A DNA stretch of 64,000 nt from Pseudomonas sp. CROZ-RG-20F-R04-15 (GCF_022662375.1 NZ_JAKNQL010000005.1:248001-312000), one strand, 5' to 3'; counted from the stretch's first letter, positions 30,850 to 41,900 are shown. Numbers and translations: made by a program. Notes: generated from the letters alone by a model not told the origin.

Positions 30850-30930
30850 GATGAGCGGCTTTTCGACTGATGATCCGGCAGTTTAGCCAAGGACCCGACA
30901 AGCGCACAGCCTATTAATGCGCGGCAATAA

Positions 30931-30958
30931 AAAAGGGAGATCCGCAGATCTCCCTTTT
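30931..30958 (-). terminator. Intrinsic terminator of bamD
   Basis: A 12-bp stem AAAAGGGAGATC / GATCTCCCTTTT with a CGCA loop, 17 nt past the bamD stop; T run on the minus strand provided by the A-rich left side. Confidence 0.85.
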
Positions 30959-30975
30959 CTGTACATCCGGTGTGA

Positions 30976-31992
30976 TCAGTCGAACACGCCGAAGGTCATG
31001 TAGCTGAACCACGAGCGGTCGGTGTTGCTCGACTCAGGCTCTGGCTCTTCGATCACGTCGCCGTTTTCGTCTTTAGGCTTGAGCTCGTTCGGGATCGCGT
31101 CTTTGGCGTCCTGGAACTGCTTCTGCACGTCCTGGTTGGCGCGGGTTTCGCCCGGCGGCAGCGGCGGACGCGACTCGATCAGGCCCAGTGTAGCCTTGCT
31201 CAGGAACGAGCGGTTGTCTGCTTCGGCAACCCGTGGCACGAACTGGCCGTCTTGCAGGCTCGGGTGGTTCGGGTAGTTGAGCTTCAGGGTTTCCAGACTG
31301 GTGCCGGCCAGTTCGTCCAGGTGCAGACGCTGATAGGCTTCAGTCATCACCGCCAGGCCGTCGCCGACCGATGGGGTTTCCTGGAAGTTTTCCACCACGT
31401 AACGGCCACGGTTGGCAGCGGCTACATAGGCCTGACGGGTCAGGTAGTAGTCGGCCACGTGGATTTCGTAGGCTGCCAGCAGGTTGCGCAGGTAGATCAT
31501 GCGCTGCTTGGCGTCCGGCGCGTAGCGGCTGTTCGGGTAGCGGCTGGTCAGCTGGGCGAACTCGTTGTACGAGTCGCGCGCGGCGCCCGGGTCACGCTTG
31601 GTCATGTCCAGCGGCAGGAAGCGCGCCAGCAGGCCGACGTCCTGGTCGAAAGAAGTCAGACCTTTCAGGTAGTACGCGTAATCCACGTTCGGGTGCTGCG
31701 GGTGCAAACGAATGAAACGCTCGGCGGCGGACTTTGCAGCTTCCGGCTCGGCGTTCTTATAGTTGGCGTAGATCAGCTCCAGCTGCGCCTGATCGGCGTA
31801 GCGACCGAACGGATAACGCGACTCCAGAGCCTTCAGCTTGGCTGTGGCGCTGGTGTAGCTGTTGTTGTCCAGGTCAGTCTGAGCCTGCTGATACAGCTCG
31901 GCTTCGCTGAGGTTTTCGTCTACGACTTCCTTCGATGAGCAAGCAGCGGTCAATGCGAGGATGGCGATCAGCAGCAGGTGTTTCACTTGCAT
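30976..31992 (-). CDS. bamD: Outer-membrane assembly lipoprotein BamD
   Basis: 338 aa from ATG 31992. Lipobox LTAACS (Cys ~19), then five TPR-like repeats ([53 protein letters not shown]). Member of the BAM complex inserting outer-membrane proteins. A disordered, acidic C-terminal tail after residue ~270 extends it beyond the E. coli size, typical for Pseudomonas. Divergent from rluD. Confidence 0.95.
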   Translation of the reverse strand: MQVKHLLLIAILALTAACSSKEVVDENLSEAELYQQAQTDLDNNSYTSATAKLKALESRYPFGRYADQAQLELIYANYKNAEPEAAKSAAERFIRLHPQHPNVDYAYYLKGLTSFDQDVGLLARFLPLDMTKRDPGAARDSYNEFAQLTSRYPNSRYAPDAKQRMIYLRNLLAAYEIHVADYYLTRQAYVAAANRGRYVVENFQETPSVGDGLAVMTEAYQRLHLDELAGTSLETLKLNYPNHPSLQDGQFVPRVAEADNRSFLSKATLGLIESRPPLPPGETRANQDVQKQFQDAKDAIPNELKPKDENGDVIEEPEPESSNTDRSWFSYMTFGVFD

Positions 31993-32143
31993 GGCGGCTT
32001 GCGTCCCTATGACGGCCGCTGTCTTGGGCGGGGCCGTCCTGTTATGATGAGCGCCCCGTTGAAAAGCCTCGGGGCAAAAGACGCCGTATTTAACCACAAG
32101 CGCGCAGCCGAAACCAAAAGCTGTGCCGACGCACAGTCAGAGC

Positions 32144-33106
32144 ATGTCCGATAAAATTGAACTTCGCGCAGAGGTGCCGTCCGAATTGGGCGGCCAACGC
32201 CTCGATCAAGTCGCTGCCCAACTCTTCGCTGAGCACTCTCGCTCGCGCCTTTCCGCCTGGATCAAAGAAGGTCGCCTGACTGTGGACGGGGCGGTCATCC
32301 GCCCGCGCGACATCGTGCACGGCGGTGCCATCCTTGAGCTGACTGCCGAGCAGGAAGCCCAGGGCGAGTGGATCGCCCAGGACATCGAACTCGACATCGT
32401 CTATGAAGACGACGACATTCTGGTGATCAACAAGCCTGCGGGCCTGGTGGTGCACCCGGCTGCCGGTCACGCCGATGGCACTTTGCTCAACGCCTTGCTG
32501 CACCACGTGCCGGACATCATCAATGTCCCGCGCGCCGGTATCGTGCATCGTCTGGACAAGGACACCACTGGTCTGATGGTGGTGGCCAAGACCATTCAGG
32601 CGCAGACCAAGCTGGTTACGCAACTGCAGAGTCGCAGCGTCAGCCGCATCTATGAGTGCATCGTGATCGGTGTGGTCACCGCTGGTGGCAAGATCAATGC
32701 CCCGATCGGTCGTCACGGCCAGCAGCGCCAGCGCATGGCGGTGATGGAAGGCGGCAAGCCTGCCGTCAGCCACTACCGCGTGCTGGAGCGATTCCGTTCG
32801 CACACCCACGTACGGGTGAAGCTGGAAACCGGGCGTACTCACCAGATTCGCGTGCACATGTCGCACATCAACTTCCCGTTGGTCGGCGACCCGGCATACG
32901 GCGGTCGTTTCCGCATTCCGCCAGCGGCGAACCCGACGATGGTTGAATCGCTCAAGCATTTCCCGCGTCAGGCCCTGCACGCGCGCTTCCTTGAGCTGGA
33001 TCATCCGACGACCGGCGAGCGCATGAGCTGGGAATCGCCGCTGCCGGAAGATTTCGTCTGGCTGCTGACCCTGCTCAAGCAGGATCGCGAGGCATTCATC
33101 GGATGA
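32144..33106 (+). CDS. rluD: 23S rRNA pseudouridine synthase D
   Basis: 320 aa from ATG 32144. An S4 RNA-binding domain at the N-terminus (LDQVAAQLFAEHSRSRLSAWIKEGRLTVDG) and the pseudouridine synthase domain with catalytic Asp in HRLDKDTTGLMVVA. It modifies helix 69 of 23S rRNA. pgeF starts within its stop codon (ATGA). Divergent from bamD, as in P. aeruginosa. Confidence 0.95.
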   Translation: MSDKIELRAEVPSELGGQRLDQVAAQLFAEHSRSRLSAWIKEGRLTVDGAVIRPRDIVHGGAILELTAEQEAQGEWIAQDIELDIVYEDDDILVINKPAGLVVHPAAGHADGTLLNALLHHVPDIINVPRAGIVHRLDKDTTGLMVVAKTIQAQTKLVTQLQSRSVSRIYECIVIGVVTAGGKINAPIGRHGQQRQRMAVMEGGKPAVSHYRVLERFRSHTHVRVKLETGRTHQIRVHMSHINFPLVGDPAYGGRFRIPPAANPTMVESLKHFPRQALHARFLELDHPTTGERMSWESPLPEDFVWLLTLLKQDREAFIG

Positions 33107-33825
33107 ACTGGCTGACGCCGGACTGGCCTGCGCCGGCCAGCGTCAAAGCCTGCGTCACCACCCGTGAGGGCGGTGTCAGCGAGGCGCCGTTCGATAGCCT
33201 CAATCTGGGCGATCATGTCGATGATCGTCCTGAGGCTGTGGCCGAGAACCGCCGGCGCCTCACCGATCACTTCTCTATACAGCCTGCCTGGTTGCAGCAA
33301 GTGCACGGGATTGCCGTGGCGCATGCTGATCCGGGCATTGTCGCGACCGCCGATGCCAGTTGGACGACAACCCCCGGAATTGCCTGCACGGCGATGACGG
33401 CGGACTGCTTGCCGGCATTATTCTGCGATCGCGCCGGCACCCGCGTTGCTGCGGCTCACGCCGGTTGGCGCGGTCTGGCGGCGGGCGTGCTTGAAGCAAC
33501 TCTCGACAGCCTTGATGTTCCGGCTGGAGACGTTCTGGTCTGGCTCGGCCCGGCGATTGGCCCGAAAGCCTTTGAAGTCGGCCCGGAAGTGCGGGAAGTC
33601 TTCATCAATCAATTGCCGGAAGCGGCACAAGCCTTCGTGCCGAGCGACAATGCCGGCAAGTTCATGGCGGACATCTATATGCTGGCGCGCCTGCGTCTGG
33701 CTGAACGCGGTGTCACAGCGGTTTACGGCGGCGGTTTCTGCACCGTGACCGATCCACGCTTCTTCTCCTACCGTCGTGCCTCGCGCACCGGTCGCTTTGC
33801 CTCCCTCGTTTGGCTCACCCGCTAA
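33103..33825 (+). CDS. pgeF: PgeF/YfiH-type polyphenol oxidase or purine nucleoside phosphorylase
   Basis: 240 aa, the multicopper-like YfiH family with the metal/active-site motifs QVHGIAV, ACTAMTADCLPALF and AAHAGWRGLAAGVLE. Family members act on purine nucleosides and peptidoglycan-related substrates. Overlaps rluD by 4 nt; translation coupled. Confidence 0.88.
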   Translation: MNWLTPDWPAPASVKACVTTREGGVSEAPFDSLNLGDHVDDRPEAVAENRRRLTDHFSIQPAWLQQVHGIAVAHADPGIVATADASWTTTPGIACTAMTADCLPALFCDRAGTRVAAAHAGWRGLAAGVLEATLDSLDVPAGDVLVWLGPAIGPKAFEVGPEVREVFINQLPEAAQAFVPSDNAGKFMADIYMLARLRLAERGVTAVYGGGFCTVTDPRFFSYRRASRTGRFASLVWLTR

Positions 33826-33854
33826 ACTCTCTGATCTGCATCAACTCTTTGACG

Positions 33855-33882
33855 CTTGAATCTCCCAGAATCGACCGCATCT
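33855..33882 (+). promoter_or_regulatory. Sigma-32 heat-shock promoter of clpB
   Basis: CTTGAA and CCGCATCT with a 14-nt spacer closely match the sigma-32 consensus (CTTGAA and CCCCATnT). It lies 73 nt before the clpB start. clpB is a known heat-shock gene. Confidence 0.85.
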
Positions 33883-33954
33883 ATAGCGGTATCTGGCAGG
33901 TTTCTTTATTCAGGATGGTTTTTAGGTCCGGCCTGCTCAAAAGGAAGGTGACTT

Positions 33955-36519
33955 ATGCGAATAGACCGTTTAACCAGCAAATTACAGTTGGCCTTGTCCG
34001 ACGCCCAGTCGTTGGCAGTCGGCCACGATCATCCGGCCATCGAGCCGGCGCACTTGATGCAAGCCATGCTTGAACAGCAGGGTGGTTCGATCAAACCTCT
34101 GCTGATGCAGGTGGGCTTCGACGTCAACAGCTTGCGCAAAGAGCTGACCAAAGAGCTCGACCAATTGCCGAAAATCCAGAACCCGACTGGCGACGTCAAC
34201 ATGTCGCAGGATCTGGCGCGCCTGCTCAATCAGGCTGACCGTCTGGCTCAGCAGAAGGGCGACCAGTTCATCTCCAGCGAACTGGTGTTGCTCGCCGCAA
34301 TGGACGAGAACAGCAAGCTCGGCAAGTTGCTGCTCGGCCAGGGTGTGAGCAAGAAAGCCTTGGAAAACGCGATCAACAACCTGCGCGGCGGCGAAGCGGT
34401 GAATGACGCCAACCACGAAGAGTCGCGGCAGGCGTTGGATAAATACACGGTCGACCTGACCAAGCGTGCCGAAGACGGCAAGCTCGATCCGGTGATCGGC
34501 CGTGATGACGAAATCCGTCGCACCATTCAGGTTCTGCAACGCCGCACCAAGAACAACCCGGTGCTGATCGGCGAACCCGGCGTGGGTAAAACCGCGATTG
34601 CCGAAGGTCTGGCCCAGCGCATTATCAACGGCGAAGTGCCGGACGGCCTCAAAGGCAAGCGTCTGCTCTCGCTGGATATGGGCGCGCTGATTGCCGGTGC
34701 CAAGTATCGTGGTGAGTTCGAAGAGCGCCTGAAATCACTGCTCAACGAGCTGTCGAAGCAGGAAGGGCAGATCATTCTGTTCATCGATGAGCTGCACACT
34801 ATGGTGGGTGCCGGTAAGGGCGAAGGCTCGATGGACGCCGGCAACATGCTCAAGCCTGCGCTGGCTCGCGGTGAGTTGCACTGCGTCGGCGCGACCACGC
34901 TCAACGAATACCGCCAATATATAGAGAAGGACGCGGCGCTCGAACGACGCTTCCAGAAAGTATTGGTGGATGAGCCGAGTGAAGAAGACACCATCGCCAT
35001 CCTGCGTGGCCTCAAAGAGCGTTACGAGGTTCACCACAAGGTGGCGATCACCGACGGCGCGATCATTGCCGCGGCCAAGCTCAGCCATCGCTACATCACT
35101 GACCGGCAGTTGCCGGACAAGGCCATCGACCTGATCGACGAGGCCGCCAGCCGCATCCGTATGGAAATCGATTCCAAGCCGGAAGTGCTCGATCGTCTGG
35201 AGCGTCGCCTGATTCAGTTGAAGGTGGAATCCCAGGCGCTGAAGAAAGAAAGCGACGAAGCGGCGATGAAACGTCTGGAAAAACTCCAGGAAGAAATCGT
35301 CCGTCACGAGCGTGAGTACTCGGATCTGGAAGAAATCTGGAACTCGGAAAAAGCCGAGGTGCAGGGTTCTGCGCAGATTCAGCAGAAGATCGAGCAGTCG
35401 CGTCAGGAACTGGAAGCCGCGCGCCGTAAAGGCGACCTCAATCGCATGGCCGAGTTGCAGTACGGGGTGATCCCGGATCTGGAGCGCAGCCTGCAAATGG
35501 TCGATCAGCACGGCAAGAGCGAAAACCAGCTGCTGCGTAGCAAGGTGACTGAAGAAGAGATCGCCGAAGTCGTATCGAAGTGGACCGGCATTCCGGTGTC
35601 GAAAATGCTCGAAGGCGAGCGCGACAAACTGATGAAGATGGAAAGCCTGTTGCACAAACGTGTGATCGGCCAGGAAGAAGCGGTGGTCGCCGTCGCTAAC
35701 GCAGTACGGCGTTCGCGTGCCGGGTTGTCTGACCCGAATCGTCCGAGCGGCTCGTTCATGTTCCTCGGCCCGACCGGTGTCGGTAAAACCGAGCTGTGCA
35801 AGGCGCTGGCCGAATTCCTCTTTGACACTGAAGAGGCGATGGTGCGGATCGACATGTCCGAGTTCATGGAGAAACATTCCGTGGCTCGCTTGATCGGTGC
35901 GCCACCGGGATACGTCGGTTACGAAGAGGGCGGTTACCTGACCGAGGCAGTGCGTCGCAAGCCTTATTCGGTGATCCTGCTGGACGAAGTCGAGAAGGCG
36001 CACCCGGATGTGTTCAACATCTTGCTGCAAGTGCTCGAGGATGGTCGCCTGACCGACAGTCATGGCCGCACGGTGGACTTCCGCAATACCGTGATCGTCA
36101 TGACTTCGAATCTGGGGTCGGTACAGATCCAGGAACTGGTTGGTGATCGTGAGGCGCAGCGCGCAGCGGTGATGGATGCACTGACGTCGCACTTCCGTCC
36201 GGAGTTCATCAACCGGGTCGACGAAGTGGTGATCTTCGAGCCTTTGGCGCGGGATCAGATCGCGGGCATTACCGAGATCCAGTTGGGCCGTCTGCGCAGT
36301 CGTCTGGCCGAGCGCGAGCTGAAGCTGGAACTCAGCCCCGAAGCGATGGACAAGCTGATCGCTGTCGGTTACGACCCGGTGTATGGCGCACGTCCTTTGA
36401 AACGTGCGATCCAGCGCTGGATCGAAAACCCGCTGGCGCAATTGATCCTCTCGGGTCATTTCATGCCAGGCGACACGGCAACCGGCAAGGTCGAGAACGA
36501 CGAAATCGTTTTCAACTAA
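33955..36519 (+). CDS. clpB: ATP-dependent disaggregase ClpB
   Basis: 854 aa, full length. Clp N domain, NBD1 with Walker A GEPGVGKT (~206-213), coiled-coil middle domain (~410-520, with [15 protein letters not shown] heptads), NBD2 with Walker A GPTGVGKT (~605-612). It rescues aggregated protein with DnaK. AAGGAAGG ribosome binding site before ATG 33955. Confidence 0.97.
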   Translation: MRIDRLTSKLQLALSDAQSLAVGHDHPAIEPAHLMQAMLEQQGGSIKPLLMQVGFDVNSLRKELTKELDQLPKIQNPTGDVNMSQDLARLLNQADRLAQQKGDQFISSELVLLAAMDENSKLGKLLLGQGVSKKALENAINNLRGGEAVNDANHEESRQALDKYTVDLTKRAEDGKLDPVIGRDDEIRRTIQVLQRRTKNNPVLIGEPGVGKTAIAEGLAQRIINGEVPDGLKGKRLLSLDMGALIAGAKYRGEFEERLKSLLNELSKQEGQIILFIDELHTMVGAGKGEGSMDAGNMLKPALARGELHCVGATTLNEYRQYIEKDAALERRFQKVLVDEPSEEDTIAILRGLKERYEVHHKVAITDGAIIAAAKLSHRYITDRQLPDKAIDLIDEAASRIRMEIDSKPEVLDRLERRLIQLKVESQALKKESDEAAMKRLEKLQEEIVRHEREYSDLEEIWNSEKAEVQGSAQIQQKIEQSRQELEAARRKGDLNRMAELQYGVIPDLERSLQMVDQHGKSENQLLRSKVTEEEIAEVVSKWTGIPVSKMLEGERDKLMKMESLLHKRVIGQEEAVVAVANAVRRSRAGLSDPNRPSGSFMFLGPTGVGKTELCKALAEFLFDTEEAMVRIDMSEFMEKHSVARLIGAPPGYVGYEEGGYLTEAVRRKPYSVILLDEVEKAHPDVFNILLQVLEDGRLTDSHGRTVDFRNTVIVMTSNLGSVQIQELVGDREAQRAAVMDALTSHFRPEFINRVDEVVIFEPLARDQIAGITEIQLGRLRSRLAERELKLELSPEAMDKLIAVGYDPVYGARPLKRAIQRWIENPLAQLILSGHFMPGDTATGKVENDEIVFN

Positions 36520-36543
36520 GTCCAAACGCCAATGAAAATTGGC

Positions 36544-36571
36544 AGGCCCCACATTGTGGGGCCTTTTTTTT
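36544..36571 (+). terminator. Intrinsic terminator after clpB
   Basis: AGGCCCCAC and GTGGGGCCT around ATT, followed by T8. Strong canonical terminator. Confidence 0.93.
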
Positions 36572-36703
36572 CGTTAGGCTGTTGAACTCAAAGGAAAAGG
36601 CTTGTAAAGTGCGCCCCGCAGTCAGTCGCCAAGACGGTCTCAGCTCACTGAGTTGAAATCTGAAATAAGTTGCAAATCATTAACTTGAAAGCAATTTAGG
36701 GGG

Positions 36704-36731
36704 TTGACAGAGGTGTTCTAGGTTGTAGAAT
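36704..36731 (+). promoter_or_regulatory. Sigma-70 promoter of the tRNA operon
   Basis: Consensus TTGACA, 16-nt spacer, TAGAAT, then a GC-rich GCGCGCC discriminator as in stringently controlled stable-RNA promoters. It precedes tRNA-Asn by about 85 nt. Confidence 0.85.
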
Positions 36732-36816
36732 AGCGCGCCTCAGACACACGAACGCAGCGATGCGAACGAGTGACTGGAAGCAACAAGTTTCACCGTTGTA
36801 AATTGAAATATGTAGT

Positions 36817-36892
36817 TCCGTGATAGCTCAGTCGGTAGAGCAAATGACTGTTAATCATTGGGTCCCAGGTTCGAGTCCTGGTCACGGAGCCA
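36817..36892 (+). tRNA. tRNA-Asn (GTT)
   Basis: 76 nt with a complete cloverleaf, anticodon GTT within ACTGTTAAT, T loop GGTTCGAGTCC and encoded CCA. First tRNA of the operon. Confidence 0.97.
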
Positions 36893-36901
36893 ATTTCAAG
36901 C

Positions 36902-36978
36902 CGGGGTATAGCGCAGTCCGGTAGCGCGCCTGCTTTGGGAGCAGGATGTCAGGAGTTCGAATCCCCTTACCCCGACCA
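36902..36978 (+). tRNA. tRNA-Pro (TGG)
   Basis: 77 nt, begins CGGGGTATAGCGC, anticodon TGG in CTTTGGGAG, encoded CCA. An identical copy is at 37157-37233. Confidence 0.97.
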
Positions 36979-36983
36979 TTTTT

Positions 36984-37059
36984 GGGTCGTTAGCTCAGTT
37001 GGTAGAGCAGTTGGCTTTTAACCAATTGGTCGTAGGTTCGAATCCCACACGACCCACCA
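36984..37059 (+). tRNA. tRNA-Lys (TTT)
   Basis: 76 nt, anticodon TTT in CTTTTAA, encoded CCA. The T stem reads GTAGG with CCCAC, leaving one A-C mismatch in the middle of the stem. Confidence 0.95.
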
Positions 37060-37123
37060 TTTTTGAAACCAGTTAACGCTGGGATCGAATCTTAAGATCA
37101 GAGGCCAAAAGCGCTGATCGAAG

Positions 37124-37154
37124 AAGGCGATCTTTGAAAGGTCGCCTTTTTTTT
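37124..37154 (+). terminator. Intrinsic terminator of the Asn-Pro-Lys tRNA transcript
   Basis: AAGGCGATC pairs with GGTCGCCTT (9 positions) around TTTGAAA, followed by a long T run. It ends 2 nt before the second tRNA-Pro. Confidence 0.85.
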
Positions 37155-37156
37155 AC

Positions 37157-37233
37157 CGGGGTATAGCGCAGTCCGGTAGCGCGCCTGCTTTGGGAGCAGG
37201 ATGTCAGGAGTTCGAATCCCCTTACCCCGACCA
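37157..37233 (+). tRNA. tRNA-Pro (TGG), second copy
   Basis: 77 nt, identical to the copy at 36902-36978 by my reading. It begins 2 nt after the T run of the operon terminator and has its own downstream terminator; no clear promoter is visible between the tRNA-Lys and this gene. Confidence 0.95.
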
Positions 37234-37238
37234 TATTA

Positions 37239-37274
37239 AAAATCCTCGTATCGAAAGATACGGGGATTTTTTTT
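37239..37274 (+). terminator. Intrinsic terminator after second tRNA-Pro
   Basis: AAAATCC-T-CGTATC pairs with GATACGGGGATTTT around GAAA, followed by T8. Starts 5 nt after the tRNA. Confidence 0.85.
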
Positions 37275-37325
37275 GTCCGACAAAAACTCATTTCCCCTTC
37301 AAGTCATCATACAACCTGCCGATAG

Positions 37326-39023
<1,698 letters not shown>

Positions 39024-39038
39024 ACGGCAGACGTGAAA

Positions 39039-39078
39039 AAGCCGCGTTTCTCCCAAGAGAAGCGCGGCTTGGTTTTTT
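39039..39078. terminator. Shared (bidirectional) terminator of the chemoreceptor and EF-hand genes
   Basis: AAGCCGCGTTTCTC and GAGAAGCGCGGCTT pair over 14 positions (one wobble), followed on the plus strand by GG and T6, and on the minus strand by T5 from the preceding A run. Between two convergent genes. Confidence 0.85.
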
Positions 39079-39085
39079 CTGCTGA

Positions 39086-39493
39086 TCAGGCACCGTCTTG
39101 ATCTTTCAGGTGTTCGAACAGGCCTTTTGGCATTTTCTTGCCGTTGGCTTCAAAGTTGGCCTTCACGTTGTTGTAGGCCTCTTGCTCATCGATAAAGCCA
39201 TCGTGGTTGGTGTCGATCTTGTCGAAATCGGACTTCGGCGCGACTTTGAGGAATTCGGCGCGGGAAACCTTGCCGTCACCATCGCTGTCAGTCTTGGCCA
39301 TCGAAGCATCGCCACATTTGCCTTCACCGCATTTGCCTTCCGGCGCTTTCACCGAGGTTTCCGCCGAGGCGACCATGTAGCCCTGCGCCAGTGGTTGAGC
39401 GGCAAACACCGAACCAGACAGCATCAGGCCACCCGCCAGTGCGGCGCCGATCAGGCCAATGGATTTTTTACCGAGGGTCGAAGTACGGGACAT
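39086..39493 (-). CDS. Secreted EF-hand protein with tandem EGKCG motif (HvfA/bufferin-like)
   Basis: 135 aa. Signal peptide (residues 1-31, cleavage near SVFA/AQ). Two consecutive EGKCG units at 52-56 and 57-61, then two EF-hand loops: D69-x-D71-x-D73-G (loop 69-80) and D94-x-N96-x-D98-G (loop 94-105). EGKCG repeats are, from memory, the hallmark of HvfA/BufA-type RiPP precursors, whose cysteines are modified by an MNIO (DUF692) enzyme with a DUF2063 partner into metal-binding groups. No such enzyme gene is in this window. An ordinary calcium-binding secreted protein is the plain alternative. Confidence 0.8.
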   Translation of the reverse strand: MSRTSTLGKKSIGLIGAALAGGLMLSGSVFAAQPLAQGYMVASAETSVKAPEGKCGEGKCGDASMAKTDSDGDGKVSRAEFLKVAPKSDFDKIDTNHDGFIDEQEAYNNVKANFEANGKKMPKGLFEHLKDQDGA

Positions 39494-39687
39494 TTACATT
39501 CTCCTGGGCTGCACTGTGCAACCACGCGTTAAGGACGATTGCCTGAGCAGGTGTTGCTCGGGTGTGGCCATTAAGCGGTGGCGGTGTATCGCAACTGTGT
39601 CGCGCAGCGGGGGAGTTTGTAAGCGAAGGTGGGAAAAGCGGGGCGGGGATACAGTAAGAAACAGATCTTTCGATCAACACAAAACAA

Positions 39688-39777
39688 TGTGGGAGCGAGC
39701 CTGCTCGCGAAGGGGTTGTATCAGGCGACATTTCTGTCGTTTGACTCACCGCATTCGCGAGCAGGCTCGCTCCCACA
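39688..39777. repeat. REP hairpin pair, G-type
   Basis: Arms TGTGGGAGCGAGCCTGCTCG and complement around variable sequence. Ends 8 nt from the ndh stop (minus strand). The gap 39494-39687 holds otherwise only the EF-hand gene's leader and promoter, none clearly recognised. Confidence 0.92.
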
Positions 39778-39785
39778 GGTTTACA

Positions 39786-41084
39786 TCAATGCAGTTTCAG
39801 ACGCGGCTCGGTGCCACGGCCAATCTTGCTGCCCAGCATCAACATCGCCGTGCGGAACGGCCCGTACAGCGCCATCTGGTGCATGCGATACAGCGACACG
39901 TAAAACATCCGCGCCAGCCAGCCTTCGAGCATCACACTGCCGGTGAGGTTACCCATCAAGTTACCCACAGCCGAGAAACGCGACAGCGAGATCAGCGAGC
40001 CGTAGTCGGTGTACTTGTACTCCGGCAGAGTCTTGCCTTCGATGCGCAGCTTCAGCGACTTGGCCAGCAACGACGCCTGCTGGTGCGCGGCTTGCGCCCG
40101 TGGCGGCACGTTGCGGTCGGTACCCGGTTGCGGGCACGCGGCGCAATCGCCGAAGGCGAAGATGTTTTCATCGCGCGTGGTTTGCAGGGTCGGCAACACT
40201 TGCAGTTGATTGATGCGGTTGGTTTCCAGGCCATCGATGTCCTTGAGGAAACCCGGTGCGCGAATGCCCGCTGCCCAGACTTTCAGGCTGGCCTTGATCT
40301 CGTTGCCATCGGCAGTGATCAGGCTGTCGGCGGTCACTTCGCTGACCGAGGCGTTGGTCATCACATTGACCCCGAGTTTTTCCAGGGTCTTGTGTACCGG
40401 CCCGCTGATGCGTTCCGGCAGGGCTGGCAATACTCGAGGCCCGGCTTCGATCAGGGTGATGTGCATGTTTTCCGGTTTGATCCGGTCCAGACCATAAGCC
40501 GCCAGTTCATGGGCAGCGTTGTGCAGTTCGGCCGCCAGTTCAACGCCCGTCGCACCGGCACCGACGATCGCCACGCTGATCTGCTCGATCACATCGGTTT
40601 GCCCGGCGTGAGCACGCAGATAGTGGTTAAGCAGTTGCTGGTGGAAGCGCTCGGCCTGTTTGCGGGTGTCGAGGAACAGGCAGTGTTGCGCTGCGCCCTG
40701 AGTACCGAAATCGTTGGTGGTGCTGCCGACGCTGATCACCAGCGAGTCGTACTGCACTTCACGTGCCGGCACCAGTTCTACGCCGTTTTCGTCGTAGGTG
40801 GCGGCCAGCTGGATTTTCTTCTGCGCGCGATCGAGCCCGCTCATGCGCCCCAGCTGGAACTCGAAGTGGTTCCATTTCGCTTGGGCAACATAGTTGAGTT
40901 CGTCTTCGGAGGAGTTCAGCGATCCGGCGGCCACTTCGTGCAGCAGTGGTTTCCAGATGTGCGTCAGATTGGCGTCGACCAGCATCACACTGGCCGTGCC
41001 GCGTTTGCCCAGAGTCTTACCCAGACGGGTAGCCAACTCCAGACCGCCGGCGCCGCCGCCGACAATAACAATACGATGGGACAT
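39786..41084 (-). CDS. ndh: Type II NADH dehydrogenase
   Basis: 432 aa from ATG 41084. FAD motif IVIVGGGAGGLELATRLG (residues ~4-21), the second dinucleotide fold AIVGAGATGVELAAELH near 165, and membrane-facing C-terminus. It oxidises NADH to ubiquinone without proton pumping, peripheral to the inner membrane. The frame start at 41099 has no better support. Belongs to the NDH-2 family by sequence; DUF3094 gene upstream. Confidence 0.92.
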   Translation of the reverse strand: MSHRIVIVGGGAGGLELATRLGKTLGKRGTASVMLVDANLTHIWKPLLHEVAAGSLNSSEDELNYVAQAKWNHFEFQLGRMSGLDRAQKKIQLAATYDENGVELVPAREVQYDSLVISVGSTTNDFGTQGAAQHCLFLDTRKQAERFHQQLLNHYLRAHAGQTDVIEQISVAIVGAGATGVELAAELHNAAHELAAYGLDRIKPENMHITLIEAGPRVLPALPERISGPVHKTLEKLGVNVMTNASVSEVTADSLITADGNEIKASLKVWAAGIRAPGFLKDIDGLETNRINQLQVLPTLQTTRDENIFAFGDCAACPQPGTDRNVPPRAQAAHQQASLLAKSLKLRIEGKTLPEYKYTDYGSLISLSRFSAVGNLMGNLTGSVMLEGWLARMFYVSLYRMHQMALYGPFRTAMLMLGSKIGRGTEPRLKLH

Positions 41085-41147
41085 GGGGATAACTCGCAAG
41101 GTTTTTAAAGGAAATCGGTGCGGTTACCCAAGCGAGCGCCAAGCAGC

Positions 41148-41321
41148 TCATAGCGTCAGGTAACTGATAAATCGGCTCAACAGGCCCAGACCAATGGTCA
41201 CTGCCAGCACCAGCACCAGGAGCATCCACGGCCGGAATGGCCGGCGCTCGACTCGGTGTTGGGACAGTTGCAGGTACTCTTCGACATGTTTCTGGTCTTC
41301 GGGGTTCAGGCGGCTGGTCAT
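41148..41321 (-). CDS. DUF3094-type small membrane protein
   Basis: 57 aa: MTSRLNPEDQKHVEEYLQLS, a short basic stretch (RVERRPFRPW) and one membrane segment at ~33-52. The DUF3094 group of Pseudomonas; function unknown. 63 nt upstream of ndh on the same strand, perhaps one transcript. Too short for many gene finders. Confidence 0.85.
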   Translation of the reverse strand: MTSRLNPEDQKHVEEYLQLSQHRVERRPFRPWMLLVLVLAVTIGLGLLSRFISYLTL

Positions 41322-41372
41322 ATTTGCCTCGTCAGGTAGACGTTGCTGAATGGGCAGAAGCTACAGCGGTTT

Positions 41373-41900
41373 TTATCCGGGGTTGAACGCAGCATAGCCG
41401 CTGTCCGGAACCGGTTCGACGCTCACGCTATCTTCGAGGCGAATGATCCCGCTTTGTAACACCCGCGCGGTAATTCCGCCATGCCCGCGCACCGCTTGAA
41501 AAGTGCCAGGGCCGAGGTTGTTCTGCAGGCGTGCGCAGGGCTGGCACCAGCCCGTGGTTTCGAATATTGCCTGACCGATGCGAAAGCGCCGACCCTTGAG
41601 GCTAAACAAATTGATACCGCTGATAACAAGATTGCGCCGCAGGTCTTCAGGCCTGATTGGTTGATCGTCGGGGCGGCCCATCAGGGCGTTGATCACCGGC
41701 AGATGTTCCCACTGGATCAGCGTGACCTGCCGCGCGTTACGCACACCAGGCCGGGCGTGGTCGCCGGTCAGTCCTGCTTCCAGTCGCGCCTCCACTGCAT
41801 CGAGTTCGATCATCGGCCCACGGGATTCGGGGCGCACGCCGATCCAGCGTACACGCCCAGTCTGCGGCACATCGGCGATCAATTGCTGAAGTGGCGTCAC
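41373..41900 (-). CDS. MOSC domain protein
   Basis: 175 aa. The MOSC fold motifs ARQVTLIQWEHLPVINAL, RRNLVISGINLFSLKGRRFRIG, and the conserved cysteine WCQPCARLQ. Family members handle sulfur or molybdenum-cofactor related chemistry; no specific substrate is evident. Overlaps the upstream DUF1780 gene by ATGA, so translationally coupled. Confidence 0.88.
   Translation of the reverse strand: MTPLQQLIADVPQTGRVRWIGVRPESRGPMIELDAVEARLEAGLTGDHARPGVRNARQVTLIQWEHLPVINALMGRPDDQPIRPEDLRRNLVISGINLFSLKGRRFRIGQAIFETTGWCQPCARLQNNLGPGTFQAVRGHGGITARVLQSGIIRLEDSVSVEPVPDSGYAAFNPG

Noticed and set aside
34735..36552. 605-codon frame antisense to clpB
   Set aside because: Shadow of clpB for the same reasons.
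39459..41108. 549-codon frame antisense to ndh
   Set aside because: Runs through a REP pair and the ndh gene; shadow frame.
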